Source: Notospermus geniculatus
Lineage: Eukaryota > Nemertea > Pilidiophora > Heteronemertea > Lineidae
Reading direction: 5' to 3'
Length of the DNA stretch: 64,000 nt
Assembly: GCA_002633025.1 (NCBI GenBank)
Contig: NMRB01001101.1
Coordinates: 112,413-176,412, forward strand
Under the pieces are notes generated by a model. The model was not told the DNA's origin and made no database searches. It saw only the letters and a list, made by a program, of their open reading frames with translations. Each line of letters begins with the position of its first letter. Positions within the stretch are counted from its first letter, which is position 1. This document shows positions 31,980 to 42,171 of the stretch, in pieces. A program made the position numbers and the translations under genes.

Positions 31980-32048
31980 GACCCAGCTGGGAATCGAACC
32001 CGCGCCTTGTTATCTCTGTTCCACCATCTTCCATTTCGGCCACCGAAT
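31978..32048 (-). repeat. tRNA-like (SINE head) sequence
   Basis: The minus strand shows GGTGGCCGAAATGGAAGATG (A-box-like) and GCGGGTTCGATTCCCAGC (a near-perfect B box with T-arm shape). The acceptor stem does not pair, so a functional tRNA is unlikely. Confidence 0.4.
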
Positions 32049-32151
32049 TTGTTGGAACACTTCTCATGTTTTCTCTTATTCCTAGTACCATTACGTAAGT
32101 CGAAGGCCTACATGTACGTCTATGACATACACAAATAATGTGTCTGTCAGC

Positions 32152-32224
32152 TGGCTCGTTGGCCGAGTGGATAGAGTGGTGTATTACAAATCAGAAGGTC
32201 GACGGTTTGAATCCCGTCTAAATG
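32152..32224 (+). repeat. tRNA-like (SINE head) sequence
   Basis: TTGGCCGAGTGGATAGAGTG resembles a class II A box and GACGGTTTGAATCCCGTC forms a good T arm with B box. The 5' and 3' acceptor strands do not pair. Poly-T follows at 32231. Confidence 0.45.
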
Positions 32225-32421
32225 CCTACATTTTTTTCTTTGAGTAGTGTAAGAGGTATCCGGAGATGTTGACAGGTCTGTTGCTTGAAGGCAAATGAGG
32301 TGGCGCCCTCCTGGCCTCGTGGGGTCTATCATGTTGTGAGCCTTCGTTTGAGGTGTTTGCAGGGCGTTTGCAATTCTCTTGCTCGTCGCATGAGGGCTTT
32401 TTGTTCGTTCACGTCAGCTTT

Positions 32422-32541
32422 CAGGGTTGGACCTACCATTACTTTTTTTAGCCAAAGTAAAGAAAATCCCTATTGAACACACTGTTGAACAACAGGGATT
32501 TTCTTTACTCTGGCTAAAAAAGTATTGGTAGGTCAACCCTG
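32422..32541. mobile_element. Foldback MITE, CAGGGTTGGACCTACCA arms
   Basis: Arms of about 50 bp, with TTTTAGCCAAAGTAAAGAAA and AATCCCTA facing their inverse; a few mismatches and a loop of about 20 bp. Confidence 0.85.
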
Positions 32542-33862
32542 GCTTTAATCAGCAGGTATAACCGCTTATAGTATACCATACCTGTGCAATTTTCTGCTCG
32601 ATTAGCCTACCACACAAACGACAAAAATAATGCATATAGCTATAGGGCCTACATGTTCGAATACACAGATCGGTCACTCAGAGTAGGCCTAATTATCACG
32701 TATATTTCATGATTGATTTTTCTGGCAGCAAATCTATTGCTTTCATAATAGTTAGGTACTTCACACTCTACGGGATCAAAAATTCATAGGGCGAGTGATT
32801 GGTGATATTTATTCAGATGGTGTAGGAGCAGTTATGGTTCTGGCTCGGCACGGTTCTGGAAGATATCTGGGAAAATGTCGTGTTGCAAATGAGGGTGAGT
32901 GGGGTCTTATTATTCGGTCTGGCAGTCATGCTTTGGTATACCTTCGGTCAATAGATCTACAGTTGGTTAGGATTTGCGGATTGGTAGCCTTATTGTTTCC
33001 GAAGGGATGTTATATAAACAAGTATGTTTTACGCGTATCGATGTACACCCTCAGCAAAAATGGAGGCTCCACCTATGATTTGCAACATCTTTTGATCAAC
33101 GTATGATATTTGGATGCGATTTGCTGCGTAGGCCTACTGGCGGCAGCTTTTTTGTCCAACATCATATCAAGCTTGTGAAAATTTTACAGTCTAGCTCTCA
33201 AAACAGGGAACACCGATCACGCAGACCACGCGAGAATAGTATACATGTGCGTTTGAACTCTGATACTACACAGATGCCACCTATTATTCATGACGATTCA
33301 AGGTGTGATTGTTCGTGCTTGGTGAACCGCATCTCTCGAACAAAGCCTCTATAGGTGTCACGTCTGCTCTGTAAGTCATCATGTGACCAAATGGTGCTCC
33401 CCATTATATGATTTTGTCCATTTGGAAAAGGTCAAAACGTCAAACCATCATGAGATGGTATTTTTTGCACCCTTTCAGAGGCCTACATAAAACCTGGTCA
33501 ACGCTTAGACTTTCTGTGGAAAAGTTTTTGAAAATCTCATTTTGTTTTCAAGATATATCAAAATATCAACAAAATAGCGATTTTGTTGGTGTATCCATCA
33601 CATTGACTTGACCAAAATCAAAAATACGTACCGGTAGCTTGCATATTTTTCATTTTTGCTTCAATACATGTATGATCATAGGTTTGTTTCTGGATTCTAT
33701 TCTTAATTTTTCTCATCGATGCTTTTTGCAGGCCGCCAGGCTGTCGAAGAAAAAAATATCGATGCCCAACATGATGTTCCAGAGGTAAGTTCAGGTCCCC
33801 TCCTCTCATTATTTTGCCGGCTGTCACTTTAAGATGCCTCACACTCTTGTTGCACAAAAATG
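32542..33862. other. Intergenic stretch with unexplained ORFs, no gene called
   Basis: Two abutting plus-strand ORFs, 32795-33106 (begins MIGDIYSDGVGAVMVLARHG) and 33103-33354, overlap by 4 bases and look more protein-like than most. I recognise no domain and see no conserved splice context. A degraded transposon protein is possible. Confidence 0.3.
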
Positions 33863-34128
33863 GAGTGTGCTACCGATGGCAGCCAGACTTGGAGTCGGCG
33901 GCGAGGCTTTGGCCAATCAGCTTGCGCCTTGATGTCACATGATTTCAAAATGGCAACGGGCATTGTCGCGCAAGTGGCCCGAAAAGATGCTACTGAACGC
34001 CAAGTCTGGGCAGGTGTGCTCTCACCTGGATCCACTGGCAGCCAACTCTGGCGTCGAGAGGCGTTCAGTTGAACGCTTCTGGACGCCAGATTTGACGCCA
34101 GATTTGGCGGCCAGTGTGTTGCTACACT
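33863..34128. mobile_element. MITE with GAGTGTGCTACC / GTTGCTACACT ends
   Basis: The left end GTGTGCTACCGATGGCAGCC and right end GGCGGCCAGTGTGTTGCTAC are imperfect inverted repeats. Internal blocks on the theme GCCAGACTTGG, GACGCCAGATTTGACGCCAG recur in both orientations. Confidence 0.55.
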
Positions 34129-34401
34129 GAAAAAAATCCTAATCATGCTGAGTGCTTTCGGGGTACTCGTTTATCCCTGAGATGAGTAGAAAGGTACTCA
34201 TATTGAGTAGAAAGGTACTCATAGCGAGTAGAAAGGTACTCATAGCGAGTAGCAAGGAACTCCAAATGCAGCTCCTTGGCCCGATGAGTAGGCCTACCCG
34301 ATGAGTACCTTTCTACTCATCTCACGGACAAAATGACTGATGAGTAGTCCAAAGTACTCAACATGAGCGGGAATTTTTTTTCAGGGAATTTTTTTTCAGT
34401 G
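34125..34401. mobile_element. MITE with CACTGAAAAAAATCC ends and GAGTAGAAAGGTACTCAT array
   Basis: The ends CACTGAAAAAAATCC and GGAATTTTTTTTCAGTG are inverted. Inside, GAGTAGAAAGGTACTCAT-type units, each an imperfect palindrome (GAGTA...TACTC), repeat about four times at 34184-34260 and return inverted at 34300-34320. Confidence 0.7.
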
Positions 34402-34826
34402 GACACCTGATGCATCTGCATGGCGTAAATGGTAACCGGTGTGACATCTGTCGATGTTCCCAATTTTTCACTATTTCCGTCTAGTATGTTAATCAGAACG
34501 CTGTGACAACAGAAGCTAGAGATACATATACCGTTACTGTTCTATACAGCAGTACAATGAGTGAACATTCACATATAGAAACACTGATACATGTTACTCT
34601 CTCTCTCAGTGACGTGTCGGCAAAACGTATCCGCGCCGTGTGGTGTTGACTGTCAACCTGTAGTTTTTTTCCAATTTAAATTCTGAAAATATAACTTTGT
34701 TTTGGGACTAGAATATCTGAAACAGTCGTTATCGTCAGGTAGAAATCGTTTGACTGTCTGAATGCTTTTCCTCTGGCGATGCGTTTTAGTAACCTCAGAA
34801 TGACGCAAGACGTCCATGACATTTTT
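34402..34826. other. Intergenic stretch, no gene seen
   Basis: A GGTGTGACATCTGTCGATGT fragment at 34438 resembles the GGTGTAACG family. Nothing else is recognised. Confidence 0.3.
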
Positions 34827-35000
34827 AGCTCAGCTGACCAAAGGTCAGCGGAGCTAGTCATATGTATACTGAGTGGCGTCCGTCTGTGTGTGTGTCTGTC
34901 TGTCGTCCGTGAAACTGGCACGTTTCGCAACCACAGGGTCCAGGGTCATGAAAGTTGGTGGAGAGGTAGGCCCTAGGGAGGACTCGAAACAGAACCAAAA
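34827..35000 (+). repeat. TTTTAGCTCAGCTG-family repeat, one end
   Basis: It begins TTTTTAGCTCAGCTGACC, then GGAGCTAGTCATATGTATAC, a GT-rich block and TGGCACGTTTCGCAACC. The same end in inverse orientation occurs at 46255-46404 within anoctamin intron 3. Confidence 0.65.
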
Positions 35001-35220
35001 ATTTTTGCGATTTGACCTACATTCTGCCCTCCAGGGGGCATTTTCCGTAAAATAAAAAATCCAAATAACTCAGTCTAGAGAAAACACATCAAACTGTAAT
35101 TGATAGGTTGCATAGCTTAATTATTTCTTCACATTCTGTGGGGGTAAGTTTTTCAATGTTTGTCCACCAGGGGGCACAATCGGCAGAAATATGAAACAAG
35201 GGTATTTGAATTTCCCGCTT

Positions 35221-35403
35221 GATGATGTCACCATTTATGCTGTGTGTGGAGTCAAACTACTTCCTGTGGACTTGTGCTGACTGCATGGAAAGCAAGAATA
35301 GCCTTTATGCACTGCTGATGATGTCACCATTTTATGCTGTCTGTGGATGATGTCAAACTTCTTGTGGGCTTGTGCTGACTAAAAGCAAGAACAGCCTTTC
35401 TGC
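35221..35403 (+). repeat. Imperfect tandem duplication, period about 96 bp
   Basis: GATGATGTCACCATTTATGC starts at 35221 and a near copy at 35317. Both continue GACTTGTGCTGACT, AAGCAAGAA and AGCCTTT. Confidence 0.7.
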
Positions 35404-36007
35404 ACAGCTCACCATGCTTTATGTGATGCAGATAGCAGCAGCAGCAGCTCCAAGTCAAGTCCAACTTCCAATGGCAATATGGCCAACTAGTGACCGTCTT
35501 GGACTTTGACTTTGTGCTCTGCTCCATAACTTGAGAACGGTCATTCATTCAGCTTTATTTGCCATGCATATAGTGTCATTTGTGTCAGATCTGTGCATCC
35601 TATCGATTTTGGTTGTGCTCCAACATAACTTTCAGCAGTAGACCTATGACTGCCAGGTGGTGATCTTGGATGGGACATTCTATTCCATAACTTGAGAACT
35701 GCTTCATCAATAACTTCATATGTCAGCTGAGCGCATCGCCCATGGGCGACTTGTTCATCATTGCAGCGCTCTTGTGTTTTGACCTGTTGATGGTCAGCGC
35801 CTGGTTTTGGAAGGCAGCTGTGATGTGTGAGAATGCCCCCGTATGACAATGGCCGCTTTATTGTTCGGCGGACACTCAAATACAGAAAGAGATGTTTATC
35901 AGTGCCTCCCTCATTGTCACGTTGCCACTTATTCCGTCAGTCTTTTGTTTGGGGGCATTGGCAAACGGGGGGCAGTGAAAAATTTTACACCTGTACCCCA
36001 CTGGGGC
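35404..36007. other. Intergenic stretch with a GGTGTAACG-family fragment
   Basis: 35870-36000 (GTTGCCACTTATTCCGTCAG, GGCATTGGCAAACGG) is repeated at 44395-44480 in anoctamin intron 1. The minus-strand ORF at 35541-35879 shows no domain. Confidence 0.4.
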
Positions 36008-36215
36008 TTCTTTATCACATGTAGCTCACCTTGGGTGAGCTCTTACGATGGTACAGCGTCCGTCGTCCGTTAGCAGGGCACGTTTCGTAACCGCTGGGGC
36101 CATTGACCTGAAACTTTGTACACGTATACCTCAGGTCAGATGATGACACCAAGTTTCGGTCCGATTCGATTCTTAGCTTGGCAACCGGGTGGCGGAAATA
36201 AAAAACCCAAAAAGT
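36008..36215 (+). repeat. GGTGAGCTAA-family repeat fragment
   Basis: GTAGCTCACCTTGGGTGAGC, then CGTCCGTCGTCCGTTAGCAG, GGCACGTTTCGTAACCGCTG and ACCAAGTTTCGGTCCGATTC: the 5' part of the family seen complete at 39386-40960. Confidence 0.7.
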
Positions 36216-36434
36216 GCACAATAACTTCTGAACTAATGACTGGATCTTCCAGAAAAAGCTAGATTGTAGAACTCTGTTTGTTTCCGTTTACTATCTTGTA
36301 AATTCGCGCAGTCATCAATTATAAATAAAGTGTTCGTACCTTTAAAAATGTGTGTACATAACCATAGAACCAAATTCAAATTTATTTCTACTAATGCTGG
36401 ATTAAATACTATGAATTTTTTGTCTTTGAAGATC

Positions 36435-36790
36435 TATATTTTCAAACTTATTTCGGTAAACGGTTTCTAACAAATCAAGAATAAAATGAGTCTTACCACA
36501 GTTGGTCACTCCTGAAATAATAGCATTGTGGCATTACTCATTCTGGCCTAATCAGAAAAATTAGGGCGATCTGAAGGCAAGGCAGTTATACGTTTCATTA
36601 TAGTCAAATGTTGGACAAAATAGCACTATATTTTCAAACTATCGGTAAACCGTTTCTAACAAATCAAGAATAAAATGAGTCTTACCACAATTGGTCACTC
36701 CTGAAATAATAGCATTGTACACCTTGTGGCATTACTCACTTTGGCCTATTCAGAAAAATTAGGGCGGCCTGAAGGCAAGGCAGTGAGGGG
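36435..36790 (+). repeat. Tandem duplication, period about 190 bp
   Basis: TATATTTTCAAAC starts at 36435 and 36628. Both copies continue AACAAATCAAGAATAAAATG, TTGGTCACTCCTGAAATAAT and AGAAAAATTAGGGCG. Confidence 0.85.
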
Positions 36791-37806
36791 AGTGAATGAT
36801 GGGTCTTAAAATAGCTTACACAGGATAAATAACCATTCCCCTTTTGTTAAAGTAAACAAGAAGAGGGTTTAGGTCAGGGAGGAGTAATTGTATTGCGTAA
36901 TGGAAATATAAATATTTATTCTTGATGATTGGCAGGCATTAGGTCGCGCCGTAGGCGGGGCCTAAGAAGAGTAATGCCATAAGCTGTGTACGGCTCAAAA
37001 ATAAAGATTTGGTCTCATTTAATGGGTGAATTTCGAGTACAATAATGATCAGTTCATCCCTCAAGCAAGAGATAGCGTTGTGATAGGTCAAGTAAGGTTA
37101 TATTGATCGGATTTAGGGACAGCAAGTTCTGTGGCTGAGTGGTTACAGCGTGTGACTGTCAATTTGAGACTCACACACGTCGTGGGTTCGAATAAATCCC
37201 GGCGGCGGGTTTAGGCCGAAAACGGAAAAGGAAAAAAATTGGCTCACAACGGGAACCCAAACCATTTTTTAAAAAAAAAGATAATAATAATAATACATGT
37301 AATGTAATGTGAATATTTTGGGGGTGCTTTTTTGAAACTTTTTTACGTATTTTTTGCTGTGTAAAAGTTGTCTTCTTTGGAGATTCTTCCTCCTCTGTCT
37401 TAGTCAACTCAATCCCTTATACTGCCGCAGTCTTGACTGATGCAATGGACAAAACATCCAAACCAACCTTCTACACGCACATACGTGCCCTTTACAACCT
37501 AAGTTCCGTTATCAAAAGCTTTCTATAAATAATTTTACGAGTGATACAGTTTCCGATTCCGAAACAACGATTTATGTGTTGAAAACCCGATTTGCCATTC
37601 CAGTGTGCAGATGATCAGGCCATAGCCGTGGTGCTTACCATTACTGCAGGTGATAGTGGATTCCAGGAGACAAAGATAAAGTGAGGACATTAATGCGGGT
37701 CTTCACTCGATGAGGCAAATTTTGTGTTTTCAACGCCTGTCCATCCTTACTCTTTGACCAGCGTTTATCTAAGAAGATAAAGAGATAGAGGTTGTTGATT
37801 GAGCGA
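36791..37806. other. Stretch downstream of the GPCR gene, with a SINE head
   Basis: 37130-37205 on the plus strand has TGGCTGAGTGGTTACAGC (class II A-box-like) and CGTGGGTTCGAATAAATCCC (B box with a broken T arm), a degenerate tRNA-derived SINE. An AATAAT run lies at 37282-37294. The 3' UTR of the minus-strand GPCR must lie in the part next to 37806, but no clear polyadenylation signal decides its end. Confidence 0.4.
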
Positions 37807-38880
37807 TCAGTTGCCGCTCATGTTGCGGGTGGCCGATGAACAACGAAACAGTCCCCATAAGCCAGCTCTAAACTGTCTACTGGTAACGCCGTATATGAAA
37901 ATGTTCCCAAAAGAATTCAGCTGAACGAGAAAATGGGAAGTATAATATATAAAATAGTACCACGTTCCCTTTTTCAACCCGGGAAACAAATAATTGTGAA
38001 TCAGGCTTATCATTTGAAATGTACCCCCAAGTGACTCCAGGACAATGAAAACTATTAATATTCCCAATACCATCCTTGTTGCTGTATTGTTCTGACTCCT
38101 GCCGATGCCCAAATTGGTTTCCAGTTTGTTTTTACTTCGCTTTCTGAGAGTTGTGATTATGCGGATCGTAATTGATGAAAGAATCGCGAGTGGGATGAGT
38201 GTATTTATGAGCAAAGACAGCGTCTTGATGTAACCGATATCATATACAGGGTTTTTGCGTAATTCCGATGATATTTCCTTCGGTCGCATTCTTTGGACAC
38301 ACGGGTCATAACTGTACTTGACAGTATAACCAAATATCAATGGAATGCGGTACACAAATGAACAGATAAGTGCACACGCGACAGCGATGTATGCGTTACG
38401 TTTTGTACAAACGGCGGCAGCCCGTAGTGGCCTGCAGACTGCTATGTACCGCTCCACGGCAATGTACACAACAAGGTAGATAGACGAAGTCTTCGCGAAC
38501 CGAAGGAAAGCATAGAGGTATCCGTAGGCTAGGTTCTGGAACTCCATGAAGGCATTCATCAACCCAACGTAGTAATGCATTCTTTTCATTGCATTTCGCA
38601 AAAAATCCATGATCAAATTAATGCTGTCAACGACCGATAAGGCCCGGAATAAAATGCATCTCGATGTGTACGGCCTTTCCTTTCCAAAGACTACAAAGGC
38701 CAAAGCATTCCCGGTGAGGCCTATTGGTACGATTATCAGCATCATAGGCCCTTGAAGAATGAATCTGAGATTGTGATATGGTTTCTCGATTGTCTTCATT
38801 CTGTATCCAGACAGACATCTTAACACGCCAGTTGAAGTTGTAAAACTATGTTCGAATGCTGTCGTCATATTCGAATCCAT
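37807..38880 (-). CDS. Class A (rhodopsin-like) GPCR, peptide-receptor type, intronless
   Basis: Predicted plasma-membrane receptor of 357 residues in one exon, starting at ATG 38880 and ending at 37807. Seven hydrophobic segments fit: TM1 about 44-66 with the GNALAF signature (57-62), TM3 ending in ERY (143-145), the DRY variant that contacts the G protein, and TM7 with NSFGNIFIYG (322-331) in place of NPxxY. The N-terminus has an NMT glycosylation site (residue 4) and no signal peptide. The spacing and the ERYIAVCRPL and NSxxNxFIYG forms resemble invertebrate FMRFamide/myosuppressin-type and related orphan receptors. Odd points: position 3.25, normally a disulfide-forming Cys, is Tyr119, although a Cys is present in extracellular loop 2 (194), and TM6 lacks the CWxP motif. 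Ligand unknown. No related gene lies beside it; the GPCR at 63030 is clearly different. Confidence 0.9.
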   Translation of the reverse strand: MDSNMTTAFEHSFTTSTGVLRCLSGYRMKTIEKPYHNLRFILQGPMMLIIVPIGLTGNALAFVVFGKERPYTSRCILFRALSVVDSINLIMDFLRNAMKRMHYYVGLMNAFMEFQNLAYGYLYAFLRFAKTSSIYLVVYIAVERYIAVCRPLRAAAVCTKRNAYIAVACALICSFVYRIPLIFGYTVKYSYDPCVQRMRPKEISSELRKNPVYDIGYIKTLSLLINTLIPLAILSSITIRIITTLRKRSKNKLETNLGIGRSQNNTATRMVLGILIVFIVLESLGGTFQMISLIHNYLFPGLKKGTWYYFIYYTSHFLVQLNSFGNIFIYGVTSRQFRAGLWGLFRCSSATRNMSGN

Positions 38881-38920
38881 AGTGTGGTCAGTGAACGACG
38901 TAATTACAGAAAGTCAAAGA

Positions 38921-38928
38921 ATATATAA
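38921..38928 (-). promoter_or_regulatory. Possible TATA box of the GPCR gene
   Basis: On the minus strand GATTATATATTC lies about 41-48 bp before the ATG at 38880. If used, the 5' UTR would be very short (roughly 15 nt). A spliced leader exon further upstream is equally possible. Confidence 0.25.
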
Positions 38929-38936
38929 TCGACAGT

Positions 38937-39070
38937 ACCGGTGTAACGTCGATCAGTGTTCCCCGTATTTCTGTGTTTTTCTTATTGTTTCCCTCCTGAC
39001 GGATGAAGCGGCAACTAACCCAACAATAACCATTCTAGGCCGCGTCTATTGTTGGGGAACACTGAGCTAC
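38937..39070. mobile_element. Foldback of the GGTGTAACG family, just upstream of the GPCR
   Basis: It begins ACCGGTGTAACG; GATCAGTGTTCCCC faces GGGGAACACTGA at about 39053-39065. Related sequences are at 18206, 35870, 44395 and 47760-47937. It sits within 60 bp of the GPCR start and would occupy its proximal promoter. Confidence 0.6.
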
Positions 39071-39385
39071 AGAAACACTCACAGACGCTTCACTTGGAGT
39101 CATACATAAATATGAATGAACCTGCCAGTACAATGCCGCGGTAGGTTTCTGACAGCAAGTATGCTTCCACAAAGCCATGCAGTCAGAGTATAAGAACTTT
39201 TTTTCTGTTGTAAATATCCCTGTATATCTATAACTTGAATTTGAATCTCTCGCTTGCATCATACTAATAGTTGTGTAATTGAGAACGGCATAGTAACCAG
39301 ACCTACATAATCGTATGTCAGGATTAACCATCTTTTGATCTTATATTTTTCGCCTATAACTCTAGAACAGTTTCAGATTACGGAC
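39071..39385. other. Intergenic stretch, no gene seen
   Basis: No repeat ends or coding sequence recognised. Confidence 0.35.
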
Positions 39386-40960
39386 TTTTTAGCTCACCTG
39401 GGGTGACCTTATACGATCCCGGTTTGTCCGTCGTCGCCGGCGTTAACAATTATTTTTAACAAGGGCACATTTCTAAAGTGCTGGAACTAATGACTCCTAA
39501 CTTCACACAAATGTACCCCAGGGTAATAGTTCTCCGCAGACTAATTTTCACGGAAATCTGTTGGTCCATTTTGCCACCAGGGGGCCAAAAACGAAAACCT
39601 TTAAAGTGCTATTTCGCCTTTACCGTTGGTCGGATCAACGAGGTACATCTAGTGAGGGTACATGACCTATCGTACGGGTTTTTGATTTGACCTACTTTTC
39701 AAGGTCACAGAGGTCATAGTTCGAAATTTCATCGTTGGGTGGCACGTTTCCGTGCATATTTGACCTGGAGTGTTCTAACTTCGTGTGATGATGTACCGAG
39801 GAACTCTCTATGTGTACAGCAAATTTCGGCCCGTCCGGACATCAAATATTGCGGCCAGGTGGCTATATTTAATGAAATGGTCCATGGACCATGTGCTCAC
39901 CGGGTTGGACATAATAGTCTAATGACAGAGGGAGGTACATATCAGTGTTATGAGCAATCTCGGTCAAGTCACTCCCAGGTAGGACTTTGATGATTTTTGG
40001 GTTATGCCACCTGGCGCCATATTGTATGTTCGATCGGGCCGGAACTTCACATGCACATAAAGGTCATCTGCAGGGGACCGCATAGCACATTGGAGTGCTT
40101 TGGGTCAGGTCGTTCCTGAGTTACACCACTTTGATGATTTTCGGGTTACGCCACCTGGCGGCCATATTGGATGTCCGATCGGGCCGAAACTTCACATGGT
40201 CATAAAGGTCATCTGCAGGGGCCCACATAGCACATTGGAGCGCTTTGGGTTAAAGCGTTCCTGAGTTACAGCACTTTGATGATTTTTGGGTTACGCCACC
40301 TGGTGGCCATGTTTGAAGTCAAATCAGGCTGAAATTTGACGTGCATGTAAAGGTCATCTAGATGGAGGTAAATATCAAATTTGAGCCCTCTGCGTCAAGT
40401 CGTTCCTGAGTAATAGCACTTACTTGATTTTCAGGTTACGCCACCTGGCGGCCATACTGGATGTCCAATCGGGCCGAAACTTGGTATTTTTGAAGGTACC
40501 CCTCCAATGCATGTTTATGCAAAATATGAAGTCGCTCGGTGAAATAATAACAAACTGTGAGAGGTTCGTCACTTTTGTCAAACTTTGACCTCTGTGACCT
40601 TGAAAAGTAGGTCAAATCAAAAACTCGTTACATATGTCATGTATCCTCATTAGATACACCTATGATAAAAATTTGGAGATGATCCAGTTATTAGTTCAGG
40701 AGTTATTGCACTTTTTGTGTTTTTGGTTTTGGCCACCTGGTGGCCAAGCCAACAATCGAATCGGACCGAAACTTGGTGTCATGGGTCATGCGACCTAGGG
40801 CTATGTATGTACCAAGTTTCAGATCCACAGCCCCAGCGGTTACGAAACGTGCCCTGCTAACGGAACACGACGACGACGACGGACGACGACGGACGACGCC
40901 GGACGACGACGGACGACGGACGCTTCCCCATCGTAATAGCTCACCCCGGTGAGCTAAAAA
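39386..40960. mobile_element. Complete GGTGAGCTAA-family element, 1.6 kb
   Basis: It starts TTTTTAGCTCACC and ends GGTGAGCTAAAAA, an exact 13-bp terminal inverted repeat. Subterminal blocks are also inverted: CGTCGTC near the left, a CGACGACGACGGACGACG array at 40868-40920. The middle (about 40000-40480) holds four imperfect units with GGTTACGCCACCTGG and GGCCATATTGGATGTCC-type text, period about 140 bp. No ORF. Fragments of the family are scattered over the window (2985, 10926, 36008, 48551, 51537). Confidence 0.7.
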
Positions 40961-41161
40961 TGACCTTTGGCCCGTATCTCATAAACTGCTGCAACTGATG
41001 ACTGGTACGTTTTAACATTGAAAGAATACTAATCTTGGTACGCTCTGTTCATAGTGGAGCAGATTTTGCCCTGCTTAGTCTTCAAATATGGCCGCCAGTC
41101 GGCCATTTCGAAAAAATCGAACTATAGCATACGCCATGAACAAAGGCAGCTGGTATGATGT
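40961..41161. other. Unassigned repeat-like text
   Basis: ATATGGCCGCCAGTCGGCCA (41088) recurs as TGTGGCCGCCAGTCGGCCAT at 49072, so this belongs to another dispersed family that continues at 41664-41975. Confidence 0.4.
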
Positions 41162-41663
41162 TAAGCCTCGTTCACACTGCAGGCGCGGTGCGACGCGGCG
41201 CGATCTGAACAAAGGATTACAGTCTTCTTACCGCATCGCGTCGCACCGCAAGTGTGAACAGCTATAGCCTTAACAGTGGAAACAATTAGGCGCGAATCGC
41301 ACCGCGCCTGCTGTGTGAACACATCTGATTCTCACCAGTCTATCTGGCCTGACGCCCATCTAGCCTGGTTTGAATCCATCACATTTCCCGCTTCTGAGGA
41401 GCTCAGAGCCTCAGCCAATCATCGGTGTGCGAAGGAGAATCGACGTGCCAATCAAAATCCGTGTTACAAATGTGTGCAGGAAGAGAAGAGAAAGTGCCGA
41501 ACGGCGATTTGTTTCACGAGTTCTGATTGGCTCGGAGGCGGGGTCAAGTAGGGGGTCAGATTCATTAATAATTTATGAGTTAACGCAAAAGATGACATGA
41601 TTCGGACAAGGCTAAAGACGCAGTCGATGGCCTTGTTTGGACAAGATATGTGAACAAGGCTTT
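41162..41663. mobile_element. Foldback element with TTAAGCCTCGTTCACA ends
   Basis: The left end TTAAGCCTCGTTCACA faces GTGAACAAGGCTTTA at about 41650-41663. Inside the left part GCAGGCGCGGTGCGACGCGG is answered by CGCGTCGCACCGC (about 41238) and by GCACCGCGCCTGC (about 41300), giving nested hairpins. No convincing ORF. Confidence 0.7.
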
Positions 41664-41975
41664 ACTTGGTGTGATTTTGTATCTAGACACCCTCTCTGTG
41701 AATGTCCAATTTTAACCTTATTGGCCTTCGAATATGGCCGTAAAGGAGCCATCTTGATAACTGACTTATGGCCCATATCACTTGAACATTACCAGAGTAC
41801 AAGTTACAAATAACGCATCTAGATAACTTGTATGCCTATGCCAAATTTTGGCCCAATTTAGCTTCAAATATGACTTTTGTCATATATCTCATCACACACT
41901 AATAAAAACCAGTAGTCTTGAACGTTAGTTGTGGTGTTGATATTTTTGGTGACTGGGAGGGGAATGTCGATGGTA
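41664..41975. other. Repeat-derived stretch, no gene
   Basis: Contains GAATATGGCCGTAAAGGAGC and AATATGACTTTTGTC, loosely repeating the GGCCGCCAGTCGGCCA family text. Confidence 0.35.
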
Positions 41976-42038
41976 GTCAGCTGCCCTGCATTCAGAGAGA
42001 CTTCAGTGAAAAGTCTCTCTGAATGCAGGGCAGCTGAC
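41976..42038. repeat. Perfect hairpin: 28-bp arms, 7-nt loop
   Basis: The left arm GTCAGCTGCCCTGCATTCAG, continuing AGAGACTT (41976-42003), then loop CAGTGAA and the exact inverse (42011-42038), no mismatch. It could be a very recent foldback or the stem of a hairpin RNA. It is shorter and more perfect than a typical animal pre-miRNA, so no ncRNA is claimed. Confidence 0.9.
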
Positions 42039-42171
42039 AGGGATCTGTGGTTATAAGTATTTATTAGCAAATGCAGATTTGTAAGGGAAATGGAAGGGCT
42101 GGGGAGATATTCATCCTGCGACTAAACGTTTTCAGCAAAAAAAAAATAAACAGAGAAACAGACACGTGAAA

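Noticed and set aside
32152-32224. Possible functional tRNA gene
   Set aside because: A good T arm is present, but the acceptor strands do not pair and the anticodon stem is poor; kept only as a SINE head.
35541-35879. 112-codon minus-strand ORF
   Set aside because: No domain, no credible start, and it overlaps dispersed repeat text at its 5' side.
38627-38818. Other-frame ORF inside the GPCR gene
   Set aside because: A shadow of the 357-residue GPCR frame.
39739-39990. Plus-strand ORF sharing a peptide with the minus ORF at 11685-12005
   Set aside because: The shared peptide (EMVHGPCAHRVGHNSLMTEG) comes from the same mobile repeat present at both places, not from a conserved gene.
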